Positions 33,389 through 42,052 of a stretch of 64,000 nucleotides of DNA are shown piece by piece. The notes under the pieces were generated by a model. It saw only the letters and a program-made list of their open reading frames with translations. It ran no database searches and was not told the origin of the DNA. The position numbers were made by a program, and so were the translations under genes. The stretch spans positions 1,054,001-1,118,000 of the forward strand of contig OZ257127.1 of assembly GCA_965278965.1 (NCBI GenBank), given 5' to 3'. The DNA is from UBA10649 sp965278965. Lineage in GTDB: Bacteria > Actinomycetota > Actinomycetes > S36-B12. Positions within the stretch are counted from its first letter, which is position 1, and every line of letters begins with the position of its first letter.

Positions 33389-34321
33389 TCACTGGTCGTC
33401 GTGGCCGGCCGCTTGGCGCAGGGCTGACGCCAGCGCCCGGCCGAAGCGGTAGGCCGCGACGCTCACGCCATCTCGGTACCAGATCCCGTGGATGAGCCCG
33501 CCGAACTCGATGAGGACCGTCGGCACGCCGGCAGCATCGAGCGCCTTCGCGTACGTCGCGCCCTCGCTCGCCAGCGGGTCGAGGGCGCAGGTGAGGACCG
33601 TCGCGGCCGGGAGTCCGGTGACATCAGCGTCGTGGAGCAGGTCGGCGTAGCGCGGCCGCACCTCCGGACCGACATAGACGTTCCAGTAGTGCTCCATCGC
33701 GGTGCGTGTCAGGAAGTAGCCGTCCGCGAAGGCCTGGTACGACGGCGATCCGAAGTCGCGGCTGACGACGGGGTAGATGAGCAGCTGGTGGTCGATGTAC
33801 GGGCCGTCCAGGTCGCGAGCCAGCTGCGCCACCGCCGCGGCCAGGTTGGCGCCGGCGGAGTCGCCACCGACGGCAAGCCAGCCGGAGGTGCCGAGCTCGG
33901 CGGCATTCTCCGCGGCCCACGCGGTCGCGTCGTAGCAGTCGTTCAAGCCTGCCGGAAAGGCGTGCTCGGGCGTCAGGCGGTAGTCGATGCTGAGGATCAC
34001 CGCGTCGGCGTCGCGGGCCAGCCGGCGCAGCATGCGATCGGGCAGGTCCAGCGAGCCGAGCTCCCAGCCGCCGCCGTGGAAGAACACCAGCAACGGGAGG
34101 CCGGCCGAGGCCGTGGGCCGGTAGAGCCGGGCCGGGACGGAGCCGTCACGGGTCGGGATGTCGAGGGGGCGGACCTCGTGCACGTCGACGGGCGGGCGCA
34201 TGTCGGCGACGGTCAGCTCGGCGTTCGCCCGGAGCTGCTGCGGGGTCAGGGTGGCGAAGTCACGCGCGGCGGGGTCCACCGAGTCGAGCAGGCGCCTGAC
34301 ATCCGGGTCGACGTAGACCAC
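33389..34321 (-). CDS. Alpha/beta hydrolase, hormone-sensitive-lipase (HSL/type IV esterase) family
   Basis: A 310-residue esterase-type hydrolase. The oxyanion motif HGGGW is at 82-86, the nucleophile Ser155 lies in GDSAG, Asp248 in CALDPL and His278 in GLIHGIW. GTG 34321 with GGAGG 4 bases upstream gives the usual family length and the typical start VYVDPDVRRLLD; the longer frame to 34390 would run over the operator. It may remove acyl or ester groups from imported plant carbohydrate fragments such as acetylated or feruloylated sugars. This role is inferred from the regulon membership. Confidence 0.85.
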   Translation of the reverse strand: MVYVDPDVRRLLDSVDPAARDFATLTPQQLRANAELTVADMRPPVDVHEVRPLDIPTRDGSVPARLYRPTASAGLPLLVFFHGGGWELGSLDLPDRMLRRLARDADAVILSIDYRLTPEHAFPAGLNDCYDATAWAAENAAELGTSGWLAVGGDSAGANLAAAVAQLARDLDGPYIDHQLLIYPVVSRDFGSPSYQAFADGYFLTRTAMEHYWNVYVGPEVRPRYADLLHDADVTGLPAATVLTCALDPLASEGATYAKALDAAGVPTVLIEFGGLIHGIWYRDGVSVAAYRFGRALASALRQAAGHDDQ

Positions 34322-34363
34322 CGGGCCTCCGTAGGTGTGACCGGCCGCGGGCGGCCGGTGGGT

Positions 34364-34378
34364 GGTAACGATTCCGGA
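34364..34378 (-). promoter_or_regulatory. Predicted operator in front of the esterase gene
   Basis: On the minus strand TCCGGAATCGTTACC, a clear match to the island motif, lies 42 bases before the GTG start. It is the rightmost site found and marks the edge of the island. Confidence 0.5.
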
Positions 34379-34451
34379 TGCACGGTACACGACCCGACCC
34401 GCGCGCGGATCGGTTCAGGGAGCAACGCCGGGCACCCACCCGCGCGTCTTG

Positions 34452-35630
34452 CTACGCGGTGTCGGGCACCGGTCGGGCGATGACCACGACGAGGGAGACG
34501 AGCAACAGCCCCGGGACGACGAGGAAGGCCGAATGCACGCTCATCGAGCCGGCGAGTCCGCCGAGCAGGAATGGGGCCGCGCCGATCGCCGCCGTGCTCG
34601 CCGCGAGGTTGATCGCCGCCGCCCGGTCGACCTGGCCGTCAGCAGCCCGCAACACGCGGGCCAGGTTGAGCGGGTACGACAACGCCAGCGCGACCCCGGT
34701 CAGGAAGAACGAGGGCAGCAGCAGCCAGGCGCTGGTCACGGCCCACATCAGGGCGAAGGTGACCAGGCCGGCGACCAGAACGCCCCGCAGGAGCCGCTCG
34801 GCGTCCAGCCGCCGCGCCGGGCCCGAGCCCACGACCCGCCCGACGAACAGCCCGCCGAGGAACGCGCTGAGCCCCGCGGAGGCCGCTGCCGCGCTCAGGC
34901 CGGCCCGTTCCTCGATGAGCTGCACGCCCCACAGGCTCATGCAGAACTCCGCGCCGACGTAGCACATGGAGGCGATGACCGCCCAGTACGTGCGGCTGGG
35001 GAGCGCACCGGCGGACTGACGGGTCTCGACCTCGCCCGGCCCGCCGTACCGCGCGACGGCTCGGCCGCGCCAGACCTCGATCGCGCAGAACGCGGCGATC
35101 CCAAGGATGATGCCGGCTCGCCAGCCGAGGATGGTGACAGCCGCCGCGCCGATCGCGAGCGGCGCGAGCAGGCCCGCCAGCGCGTTGACGGCGGCACTCT
35201 CGGTGAACGCCGGCGGGCTCGCGGCCCCCTGGTGGGAGCCGATGAAGGCGTTGACGCCTACGACGAGCAGGTTGCCGAAGAACGTCGCGACGAAGAGCCA
35301 GGCCAGCGTCCACAGCGCGTTGGGCACCGGCAGGCAGAAGAACGAGATGGTGACGACGCAGCCGAGGACGCCGACGCGAGTCACGACACCGCGACCGAAG
35401 CGGTTGTTCAGCCGTGGGGCGATGAGCGCACCGACGACTCCCCCGAGAGCCAGCGCCGTCCCGTGCAGCCCACTGAGCCACGGCGCGGCCTGCTGCTCGT
35501 CCTTCAGGAAGGCGAGCGTGGCTCCCAGGCCGTAGACGAACCACGACCACATGGCGATCGACGCGTAGGAGACGAGCGTGGGTCGGTCGTGCACCGGTCG
35601 ATGGGGGGCGTGGACGACCTCATGGCTCAC
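34452..35630 (-). CDS. Major facilitator superfamily transporter
   Basis: A 392-residue membrane protein with about 12 hydrophobic segments and the MFS loop signature RLNNRFGRG between helices 2 and 3. The N-terminus is short and His-rich. The substrate is not recognisable. GTG 35630 has no ribosome binding site but lies 6 bases after a TAGGGT box, so the message is probably leaderless. It is not preceded by a GGAA-type operator and may not belong to the sugar regulon. Confidence 0.8.
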   Translation of the reverse strand: MSHEVVHAPHRPVHDRPTLVSYASIAMWSWFVYGLGATLAFLKDEQQAAPWLSGLHGTALALGGVVGALIAPRLNNRFGRGVVTRVGVLGCVVTISFFCLPVPNALWTLAWLFVATFFGNLLVVGVNAFIGSHQGAASPPAFTESAAVNALAGLLAPLAIGAAAVTILGWRAGIILGIAAFCAIEVWRGRAVARYGGPGEVETRQSAGALPSRTYWAVIASMCYVGAEFCMSLWGVQLIEERAGLSAAAASAGLSAFLGGLFVGRVVGSGPARRLDAERLLRGVLVAGLVTFALMWAVTSAWLLLPSFFLTGVALALSYPLNLARVLRAADGQVDRAAAINLAASTAAIGAAPFLLGGLAGSMSVHSAFLVVPGLLLVSLVVVIARPVPDTA

Positions 35631-35636
35631 CCGCCG

Positions 35637-35642
35637 ACCCTA
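35637..35642 (-). promoter_or_regulatory. -10 box of a leaderless promoter (MFS gene)
   Basis: TAGGGT on the minus strand stands exactly 6 bases before the GTG start, with no Shine-Dalgarno between. Confidence 0.5.
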
Positions 35643-35688
35643 CCGGTCGTCTAGATGACTTCGGAGCCGATCCCGGATCCGAAGCGCG

Positions 35689-36684
35689 TCATCCGGTCCG
35701 CGAGACGACGTAGTCGCACAGGAGCGCGAGGACGTCGCGCGCAGGCCCTGCGGGCAGGTCGACCAGGAGGTCGCGAGCGGAGTCCGCCCACGCGTTCGCC
35801 TGGCTGCGCGCGGACGCCACGCCCGCGTGGCCGCGAAGCGCGGTGAGCGCCTCGGCGTGCTCGTCGTCGTCGGTCAGCGGCCGGCTCAGCAGCTCGCGGA
35901 GCCGGGCGTCCGCCGGGTCGTCGCCGGCGAGCGCGATGAGGCCCGCGAGCGTGAGGACGCCCTCACGGAGGTCGGTCCCGGGAGTCTTCCCGGACTGCAT
36001 GGACTCCGAGGTGATGTCCACGAGGTCGTCGGCCAGCTGGAAGGCGATCCCGATCCGCTCGCCGAACGTGGTCAGCGTCTCCACCTGGTCGGCCGGCGCG
36101 CCGGCCATCAGGGCGCCGTAGCGGCCCGAGGCGGCGATGAGCGACGCGGTCTTGTCGGCGACCACCTCGAGGTGATGGCCGACCGGGTCCTGGCCGTCGC
36201 GCGGGCCGATCGTCTCGCGGATCTGCCCGGTGCACAGGCGCTCGAACGTGTGCGCCTGGATCCGCACGGCCTCCGGCCCGAGGTCGGCGAGGATGCCGGA
36301 CGAGCGGGCGAACAGGAAGTCGCCGGTGAGGATCGCCAGGGTGTTGTCCCAGCGAGAGTTCGCCGACTCGGCGCCTCGTCGCATCGTCGCCTCGTCCATG
36401 ACGTCGTCGTGGTACAGCGTGGCGAGGTGGGTCAGCTCGACGACGACCCCGGCGGGCACGACGCCCCAGGCATCCGGGTCGCCGAACTGAGACGCGAGGA
36501 GGACGAGCAGGGGCCGGAACCGCTTGCCGCCCGCGTCGACGAGGTAGCGCGACGCGTCCGCGACGAACGGATCATCACTGGCGACCGCCTTGCGCAGGCC
36601 GTCCTCGACCTGGTTCAGGCCCACCGCGAGCCGCTCGGACAGCCGCTCGTCCGGCAGCGCGAGGCCTAGCAGCGACTCGGTCAC
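35689..36684 (-). CDS. Long-chain polyprenyl diphosphate synthase
   Basis: A 331-residue trans-prenyltransferase that extends allylic diphosphates with isopentenyl diphosphate, most likely to make the menaquinone side chain. The first Asp-rich motif DDVMD is at 93-97 and the second DDLVD at 219-223; GGKRFRP at 52-58 binds IPP. No bulky aromatic block fits a short product, which agrees with hepta- to nonaprenyl synthases, but chain length is not certain. GTG 36684 lies 6 bases behind a TACCTT box and has no ribosome binding site. It is the gene after nuoN, with a 22-base gap that holds its own promoter. Confidence 0.88.
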   Translation of the reverse strand: MTESLLGLALPDERLSERLAVGLNQVEDGLRKAVASDDPFVADASRYLVDAGGKRFRPLLVLLASQFGDPDAWGVVPAGVVVELTHLATLYHDDVMDEATMRRGAESANSRWDNTLAILTGDFLFARSSGILADLGPEAVRIQAHTFERLCTGQIRETIGPRDGQDPVGHHLEVVADKTASLIAASGRYGALMAGAPADQVETLTTFGERIGIAFQLADDLVDITSESMQSGKTPGTDLREGVLTLAGLIALAGDDPADARLRELLSRPLTDDDEHAEALTALRGHAGVASARSQANAWADSARDLLVDLPAGPARDVLALLCDYVVSRTG

Positions 36685-36690
36685 CGTGGC

Positions 36691-36696
36691 AAGGTA
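36691..36696 (-). promoter_or_regulatory. -10 box of a leaderless promoter (polyprenyl diphosphate synthase)
   Basis: TACCTT on the minus strand stands exactly 6 bases before the GTG start, inside the 22-base gap after nuoN. Confidence 0.5.
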
Positions 36697-36706
36697 CTAC
36701 GCGGAC

Positions 36707-38284
36707 CTATCGGACGAACACGCCTGCCTGGCTCACCAGGTCGAGCACGGGCTGGGGCACGATGCCCAGCACGAGGGTGACCGTGGCGCCGGCAGCGAGC
36801 GCGATCGTCGTGAAGGCCGAGGGCACGACGACCGAGGCCGTCTCCTCGGTCGGGTCGGAGAAGTACATGAGCACGATGACCCGGACGTAGAAGAACGCCG
36901 CGACGATGCTGGCGATCACACCGACGATCACGAGCCAGCCGAGATCCGCCCCGATCGCCGCCGAGAACACGCCGAACTTCGCGACGAACCCGCTCGTGAG
37001 CGGGATGCCGGCGAGCGCGAGCATGAACAGCGAGAACGTGGCGGCGACGACGGGCGACCGCCGACCAAGGCCCGCCCACTTCGACAGGTGCGTCGCCTCC
37101 CCGGAGGCGTCGCGGACCAGCGAGACGACCGCGAACGCGCCGATCGTCGTGAAGGCGTAGGAGATGAGGTAGAAGATCGAGCTCTGCAGACCCTCCGGTG
37201 ACGCCGAGACGACGCCCATGAGGATGAAGCCGGCCTGGGCCACGGACGAGTACGCGAGCATCCGCTTGATGTCGGTCTGGGTCAGGGCGATGATCGCGCC
37301 GACGAGCATCGTCAGCGCGGCGATGACCCACAGCACGGGGATCCAGTCCCAGCGCATCCCGCCGAGGCCGACGTAGAGGACGCGTAGCAGCGCGCCGAAC
37401 GCGGCGACCTTCACCGCGGCACCCATGAACCCCGTGACCGGGGTCGGCGCACCCTGGTAGACGTCAGGTGTCCACTGGTGGAAGGGCACCGCCGACACCT
37501 TGAACAGCAGGCCGACGATCACCAGGGCCATGCCGATCGCGACGAGCGCGCCCTCGCTGGGCTTGCCCGAGAGGGTCGTCGCGATGTCGACCAGGCCGAC
37601 CGATCCGCTGTAGCCGTAGAGCATCGCCGCGCCGTACAGGAAGAACGCGGACGAGAACGCCCCGAGCAGGAAGTACTTCATCGCGGCCTCTTGCGACAGG
37701 AGGCGGCGACGACGCGCCATGCCGGCCAGGAGGTAGAGCGGCAGCGACATGACCTCGAGCGCGACGAAGATCATCAGCAGGTCGTTCGCCGCCGGGAAGA
37801 CCAGCATGCCGGTCAGCGCGAAGAGGAAGAACGGCCAGATCTCGGTCTGCAGGTAGCCCAGGCGCGTGAACTGCTGCTCGTCCTCCGACCCCGGCAGGGT
37901 CGAGGCGCGCGGTGCGAACGCGTCGCCCAGCGGGTCGACCGACCGCTCGGCGAACAGCAGCGCCCCGAGCAGTCCGACCACCAGGAGCGTGCCCTGCAGG
38001 ATCAGGGCCGGCCCGTCGATCGCGATCGCGCCCTCGCCGGTGACCAGGCGTGTGCCCCGCAGGTCGACGACGACCACGAGGGCCGCGATCAGGGAGCCGA
38101 TGACCAGGACCAGCTGCGTGGGCCGGCGCGCGCCACGGGGCACGAACGCCTCGACGAGCACCGAGACGACGGCCGCACCGAACACGATCAGGATCGGGGC
38201 GATCGCGTAGTAGTTGATGTTCGGCAGCGTGAACTCGGCGACGTCGGCGGCCGGCACCGACAGGGCCGTGGTCAGGGCGATCAC
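36707..38284 (-). CDS. nuoN: NADH-quinone oxidoreductase subunit N
   Basis: A 525-residue antiporter-like membrane subunit of complex I with about 14 helices. Conserved blocks FALTGMLVF, FHQWTPDVYQGAPTPVTGF and RMLAYSSVAQAGFILMG contain the key helix-7, helix-8 and helix-11 residues. GTG start overlaps the nuoM stop as GTGA. It is the last gene of the nuoA-N operon. Confidence 0.95.
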   Translation of the reverse strand: MIALTTALSVPAADVAEFTLPNINYYAIAPILIVFGAAVVSVLVEAFVPRGARRPTQLVLVIGSLIAALVVVVDLRGTRLVTGEGAIAIDGPALILQGTLLVVGLLGALLFAERSVDPLGDAFAPRASTLPGSEDEQQFTRLGYLQTEIWPFFLFALTGMLVFPAANDLLMIFVALEVMSLPLYLLAGMARRRRLLSQEAAMKYFLLGAFSSAFFLYGAAMLYGYSGSVGLVDIATTLSGKPSEGALVAIGMALVIVGLLFKVSAVPFHQWTPDVYQGAPTPVTGFMGAAVKVAAFGALLRVLYVGLGGMRWDWIPVLWVIAALTMLVGAIIALTQTDIKRMLAYSSVAQAGFILMGVVSASPEGLQSSIFYLISYAFTTIGAFAVVSLVRDASGEATHLSKWAGLGRRSPVVAATFSLFMLALAGIPLTSGFVAKFGVFSAAIGADLGWLVIVGVIASIVAAFFYVRVIVLMYFSDPTEETASVVVPSAFTTIALAAGATVTLVLGIVPQPVLDLVSQAGVFVR

Positions 38285-39828
38285 GGGGCGGTCCCTTCGG
38301 AAGGCGCACCGACGACGGTCGGGCTCGGGTCAGTCGCACCGATGCTCGTCATGACCCGGTCCACTGCCGGGTTGACGACGTCCAGCAGCGGCGCCGGGAA
38401 CAGGCCGAGGATGATGACCAGGGCGGTGATGGGGACGAGCGCGGTGATCTCCCGCCGGTTCAGGTCCTTCATCCCTTCGAGCTCCGGTCGCAGCGGTCCG
38501 GTCATGGATCGCTGGTACAGGCGCAGGACGTAGGCCGCGGTGATGACGATGCCCAAGGTGGCGATCGCACCGACCCACATGTACCGCTGGAAGGTACCCA
38601 GGAGGACGAGGAACTCCCCGACGAAGGAGACCAGGCCCGGCAGCGCGAGCGAGGACAGTGCCGCGACGAGGAAGAAGCCCGACAGCACCGGCGCCGGCTT
38701 GTTGACGCCGGCGTAGTCGGAGATCTGGCTCGAGCCGTGGTACCGCGACCACAGGTACCCGGCAGCCAGGAAGAGCAGCGCCGTCGACAGGCCGTGCGCC
38801 ACCATGTAGACGACCGAGCCGGTCTGGCCCTGCGTCGTGAACACGAAGATGCCCAGCGCGATGAAGCCGAAGTGCGACATCGAGGAGTAGGCGAACAGCC
38901 GCTTCATGTCGGTCTGGCTCAGCGCGACGAAGGCCCCGTAGAAGATGCCCACGAGCGCGAGTGCGATGACCAGCGGCGCGTAGAAGTCGGAGGCGGCGGG
39001 GAAGATCGGCAGGCAGTACCGGATCATCCCGAAGGTGCCGACCTTGTCGAGCACGCCGATGAGCAGGACCGACGTGCCGGCCTTCGCCTCGGCGGCGGCG
39101 TCCGGCAGCCACGTGTGGAACGGCCACAGCGGCGCCTTGATGGCGAACGCCAGGAAGAACCCGAGGAACAAGATCTTCTGCATGTTGTCGTCGAGGTCGA
39201 GACCGACGAGCGACAGGTAGTCGAACGTGCCGGTGCCGGTCGCGTTCGCCGACGCGACATAGAGCCCGATCATGGCGGCGAGCATGAAGAGCCCGCCCAC
39301 GAGGCTGTAGAGCAGGAACTTGACCGCCGCGTACGAGCGCTGGACCCCGCCGTACCGTCCGATGAGGAAGTAGACCGGGATGAGCATGACCTCGAAGAAC
39401 ACGTAGAACAAGAAGACGTCGAGGGCGGCGAAGACGCCGATCATCAGTGCCTCGAGCACGAGGATGAGCGCGAAGTAGCCCTTCACCGACCCGCGGCTGT
39501 CGTCGACGTCGTTCCAGCCCGCGATCACGACGACGGGCACGAGGACCGCCGCCAGCGCGATCAGCACGAGCGCGATCCCGTCGATACCGACGCTGTAGGA
39601 GATCCCGAAGGTCGGGATCCACTGGTGCGACTCGACGAACTGGAAGGGTTCCGCCGAGCTGCCGTCGAACTGCAGGGCCATGACGACGGTCAGCGCGAGC
39701 ACCACGCCGGTCACGACAAGCGTGACCGCCTTCGCCAGCGTCGGCTTCGCCTTCGGCAGCGCGGCCACGATGATGCTGCCGGCGAGCGGCACCACCATCA
39801 GCGTGGTCAGCCAGGGGAAGTCGTTCAC
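38281..39828 (-). CDS. nuoM: NADH-quinone oxidoreductase subunit M
   Basis: A 515-residue antiporter-like proton-channel subunit with about 14 helices. LLYSLVGGLFMLAAM, FAIKAPLWPFHTWLPDAAAE and RLFAYSSMSHFGFIALG carry the conserved Lys and His residues. GTG 39828 overlaps the nuoL stop as GTGA; a longer frame upstream runs into nuoL and is not used. Confidence 0.95.
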   Translation of the reverse strand: MNDFPWLTTLMVVPLAGSIIVAALPKAKPTLAKAVTLVVTGVVLALTVVMALQFDGSSAEPFQFVESHQWIPTFGISYSVGIDGIALVLIALAAVLVPVVVIAGWNDVDDSRGSVKGYFALILVLEALMIGVFAALDVFLFYVFFEVMLIPVYFLIGRYGGVQRSYAAVKFLLYSLVGGLFMLAAMIGLYVASANATGTGTFDYLSLVGLDLDDNMQKILFLGFFLAFAIKAPLWPFHTWLPDAAAEAKAGTSVLLIGVLDKVGTFGMIRYCLPIFPAASDFYAPLVIALALVGIFYGAFVALSQTDMKRLFAYSSMSHFGFIALGIFVFTTQGQTGSVVYMVAHGLSTALLFLAAGYLWSRYHGSSQISDYAGVNKPAPVLSGFFLVAALSSLALPGLVSFVGEFLVLLGTFQRYMWVGAIATLGIVITAAYVLRLYQRSMTGPLRPELEGMKDLNRREITALVPITALVIILGLFPAPLLDVVNPAVDRVMTSIGATDPSPTVVGAPSEGTAP

Positions 39829-41720
39829 GAGACCCTCACCAGGATCAGGGCGAGGACGACCAGGACGGCGCCACCCACCATCGACAGCGCGTAGGAACGG
39901 GCGAAACCGGTCTGGTAGCGGCGCATCCGGCCGGACAGGCCGCCGACGAACGCTGCACTGCCGTTCACCACGCCGTCGACTCCCTTGTTGTCGAACCACA
40001 CGAGCCACCGCGAGGAATGGAACGTGGGCCGGACGACGAGCGCGTCATTGACCTCGTTGCCGTACAGCTCGTTGCGGGCCGCTCGGGTGAACCACGAGCC
40101 GCGCGGCGCCTCCACCGGCACCTCTCGGCGGGCGTACATGACCCAGCCGATCGCCGATCCGACCAGGACCAGGGCCAACGTCACCGTCTCGTAGATCCAC
40201 GAGGGCAGCGGGAGCGGGACCTCCGTGAGACCGGTCACCGGCTCCAGCCAGGTCTCGATGTTGCCCCAGTAGACCAGGCTCATCCCGAGGAACGCCGCGC
40301 CGATGGCCAAGATCACCAGCGGGATCGTCATCACCTTCGGCGACTCGTGCGGGTGGGCGTCGTCCTCCCAGCGGGCCTTGCCGAAGAAGGTCATCGCGAC
40401 CAGGCGGGTCATGTAGAAACCGGTCAGCCCCGCCGCGAGCATCGCCAGGACTCCGATGATCGGGCTGCGCTCGAAGGACGCGTGGATGATGTCGTCCTTG
40501 GAGAAGAACGCCGACAGCGGCGGGATCCCGATGATCGTCAGGTAGCAGACGATGAACGTCCCGGCCGTCACCGCCATGACGGCCCGCAACGCCCCGAACC
40601 GGCGCATGTTGACGCTGTCGTTCATCCCGTGCATGACAGAGCCGGCGCCGAGGAACAGCCCGGCCTTGAAGACGCCGTGCGTCAGCAGGTGGAAGATCGC
40701 GAACACGTAGCCGATCGGCCCGAGGCCGGCGGCAGTGACCATGTAGCCGATCTGGCTCATCGTCGAGCCGGCCAGCGCCTTCTTGACGTCGTCCTTGGCG
40801 GAGCCGATGATCGCGCCCATCCACATCGTGATGAGCCCGATGATGATGACGGCGACCGCAGCCCACTCGGCGGCCGTGAAGATCACGTTGCTGCGCACGA
40901 TCAGGTAGACGCCCGCGGTGACCATCGTGGCCGCGTGGATGAGGGCCGAGACCGGCGTCGGGCCCTCCATCGCGTCCAGGAGCCAGGCCTGCAGCGGGAA
41001 CTGCGCCGACTTGCCGCAGGCGGCCAGCAGGAGCAGCAGCCCGATCGCGGTGAGCGTCCCCTCGCTGGCCCCGTCTGCCGCTCCGAACACCGGGCCGAAG
41101 GTCACCGTGCCGAAGGTCGTGAACATCAGCATGATCGCCAGGCCGAGACCGACGTCGCCGACGCGGTTGATGATGAAGGCCTTCTTCGCGGCGGCGGCGG
41201 CGGAGGGCTTGTGCAGCCAGAACCCGATGAGCAGGTAGCTCGCCAGGCCGACGCCCTCCCAGCCGACATACATCAGCAGGTAGTTGTCGGCGAGGACGAG
41301 CAGCAGCATCGCCGCGACGAACAGGTTGAGGTAGCCGAAGAACTTGCGACGGTCGCGATCGTGGGCCATGTACCCCAGGGAGTACACGTGGATGAGCGAG
41401 CCGACGATCGTGATCAGGAGCACGAACACGATCGACAGCTGATCCAGCTGGAACGCCATGTCGGCCTGGAAGCCGCCGACGAACACCCACGAGTACAGGC
41501 TCTGGCCGACAGCGCGGTCGTCGACGGGCTGCCCCATCATCGACACGAGCATGGCGATGGCGAGCACCGCCGAGGACACGACGGCGAGGACGGCCAGGTA
41601 CGGACCCCACGCGTTGGTGCGTCGGCCGCCGACCAGCAAGATCGCCGCGACGGCCAGCGGCAGGGCGATGAGCAGCCAGATGAGGGAGAACACCCCCTCG
41701 GCGGGCATGAGCTCGGTCAC
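39825..41720 (-). CDS. nuoL: NADH-quinone oxidoreductase subunit L
   Basis: A 631-residue subunit, the largest antiporter-like one, with about 16 helices including the long lateral helix region at the C-terminus. LYVGWEGVGLASYLLIG-type sequence, AQFPLQAWLLDAMEGPTPVSA and AGSTMSQIGYMVTA are conserved. GTG 41720 has AGGA 7 bases upstream; the ATG four codons later is an alternative. Unlike most neighbours, it does not overlap nuoK but follows a 32-base gap. Confidence 0.95.
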   Translation of the reverse strand: MTELMPAEGVFSLIWLLIALPLAVAAILLVGGRRTNAWGPYLAVLAVVSSAVLAIAMLVSMMGQPVDDRAVGQSLYSWVFVGGFQADMAFQLDQLSIVFVLLITIVGSLIHVYSLGYMAHDRDRRKFFGYLNLFVAAMLLLVLADNYLLMYVGWEGVGLASYLLIGFWLHKPSAAAAAKKAFIINRVGDVGLGLAIMLMFTTFGTVTFGPVFGAADGASEGTLTAIGLLLLLAACGKSAQFPLQAWLLDAMEGPTPVSALIHAATMVTAGVYLIVRSNVIFTAAEWAAVAVIIIGLITMWMGAIIGSAKDDVKKALAGSTMSQIGYMVTAAGLGPIGYVFAIFHLLTHGVFKAGLFLGAGSVMHGMNDSVNMRRFGALRAVMAVTAGTFIVCYLTIIGIPPLSAFFSKDDIIHASFERSPIIGVLAMLAAGLTGFYMTRLVAMTFFGKARWEDDAHPHESPKVMTIPLVILAIGAAFLGMSLVYWGNIETWLEPVTGLTEVPLPLPSWIYETVTLALVLVGSAIGWVMYARREVPVEAPRGSWFTRAARNELYGNEVNDALVVRPTFHSSRWLVWFDNKGVDGVVNGSAAFVGGLSGRMRRYQTGFARSYALSMVGGAVLVVLALILVRVS

Positions 41721-41752
41721 GTTCAGGTCCTATCGTTCGCGGTCGTTCGCGG

Positions 41753-42052
41753 TCAGTACTTGAGCAGGTTCGGTTCGTCGATCGAGGCCGATCGGCGGGT
41801 ACGGAAGATCGTCACGATGATGGCCAGGCCGACGACGACCTCGGCCGCAGCGACCACCATCACGAAGAAGGCGACGACCTGGCCGTCGAGGTTGCCGTTC
41901 ATCCGGGCGAACGCGACGAAGGCGAGGTTGGCGGCGTTGAGCATGAGCTCCACCGACATGAAGACGACGATCGCGTTCCGCCGCACCAGGACGCCGATGG
42001 CACCGATGCTGAACAAGATCGCCGAGAGCACGATGTAGTTCGACGGGTTCAT
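41753..42052 (-). CDS. nuoK: NADH-quinone oxidoreductase subunit K
   Basis: A 99-residue membrane subunit with three helices. Two Glu residues within helices (VELMLNAANL and AAEVVVGLA) match those known to matter for proton transfer. ATG 42052 overlaps the nuoJ stop as ATGA. Confidence 0.95.
   Translation of the reverse strand: MNPSNYIVLSAILFSIGAIGVLVRRNAIVVFMSVELMLNAANLAFVAFARMNGNLDGQVVAFFVMVVAAAEVVVGLAIIVTIFRTRRSASIDEPNLLKY

Noticed and set aside
1..34400. Genomic island brought by a recent mobile element
   Set aside because: No integrase, transposase, tRNA junction, direct repeats or visible change in base composition or codon style was found. Horizontal gain is possible but not supported by this sequence.
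41734..41753. Two tandem copies of CGTTCGCGGT between nuoL and nuoK
   Set aside because: Only two 10-base copies, partly at the nuoK stop. It does not resemble a regulatory or mobile element and may be chance in high-GC DNA.
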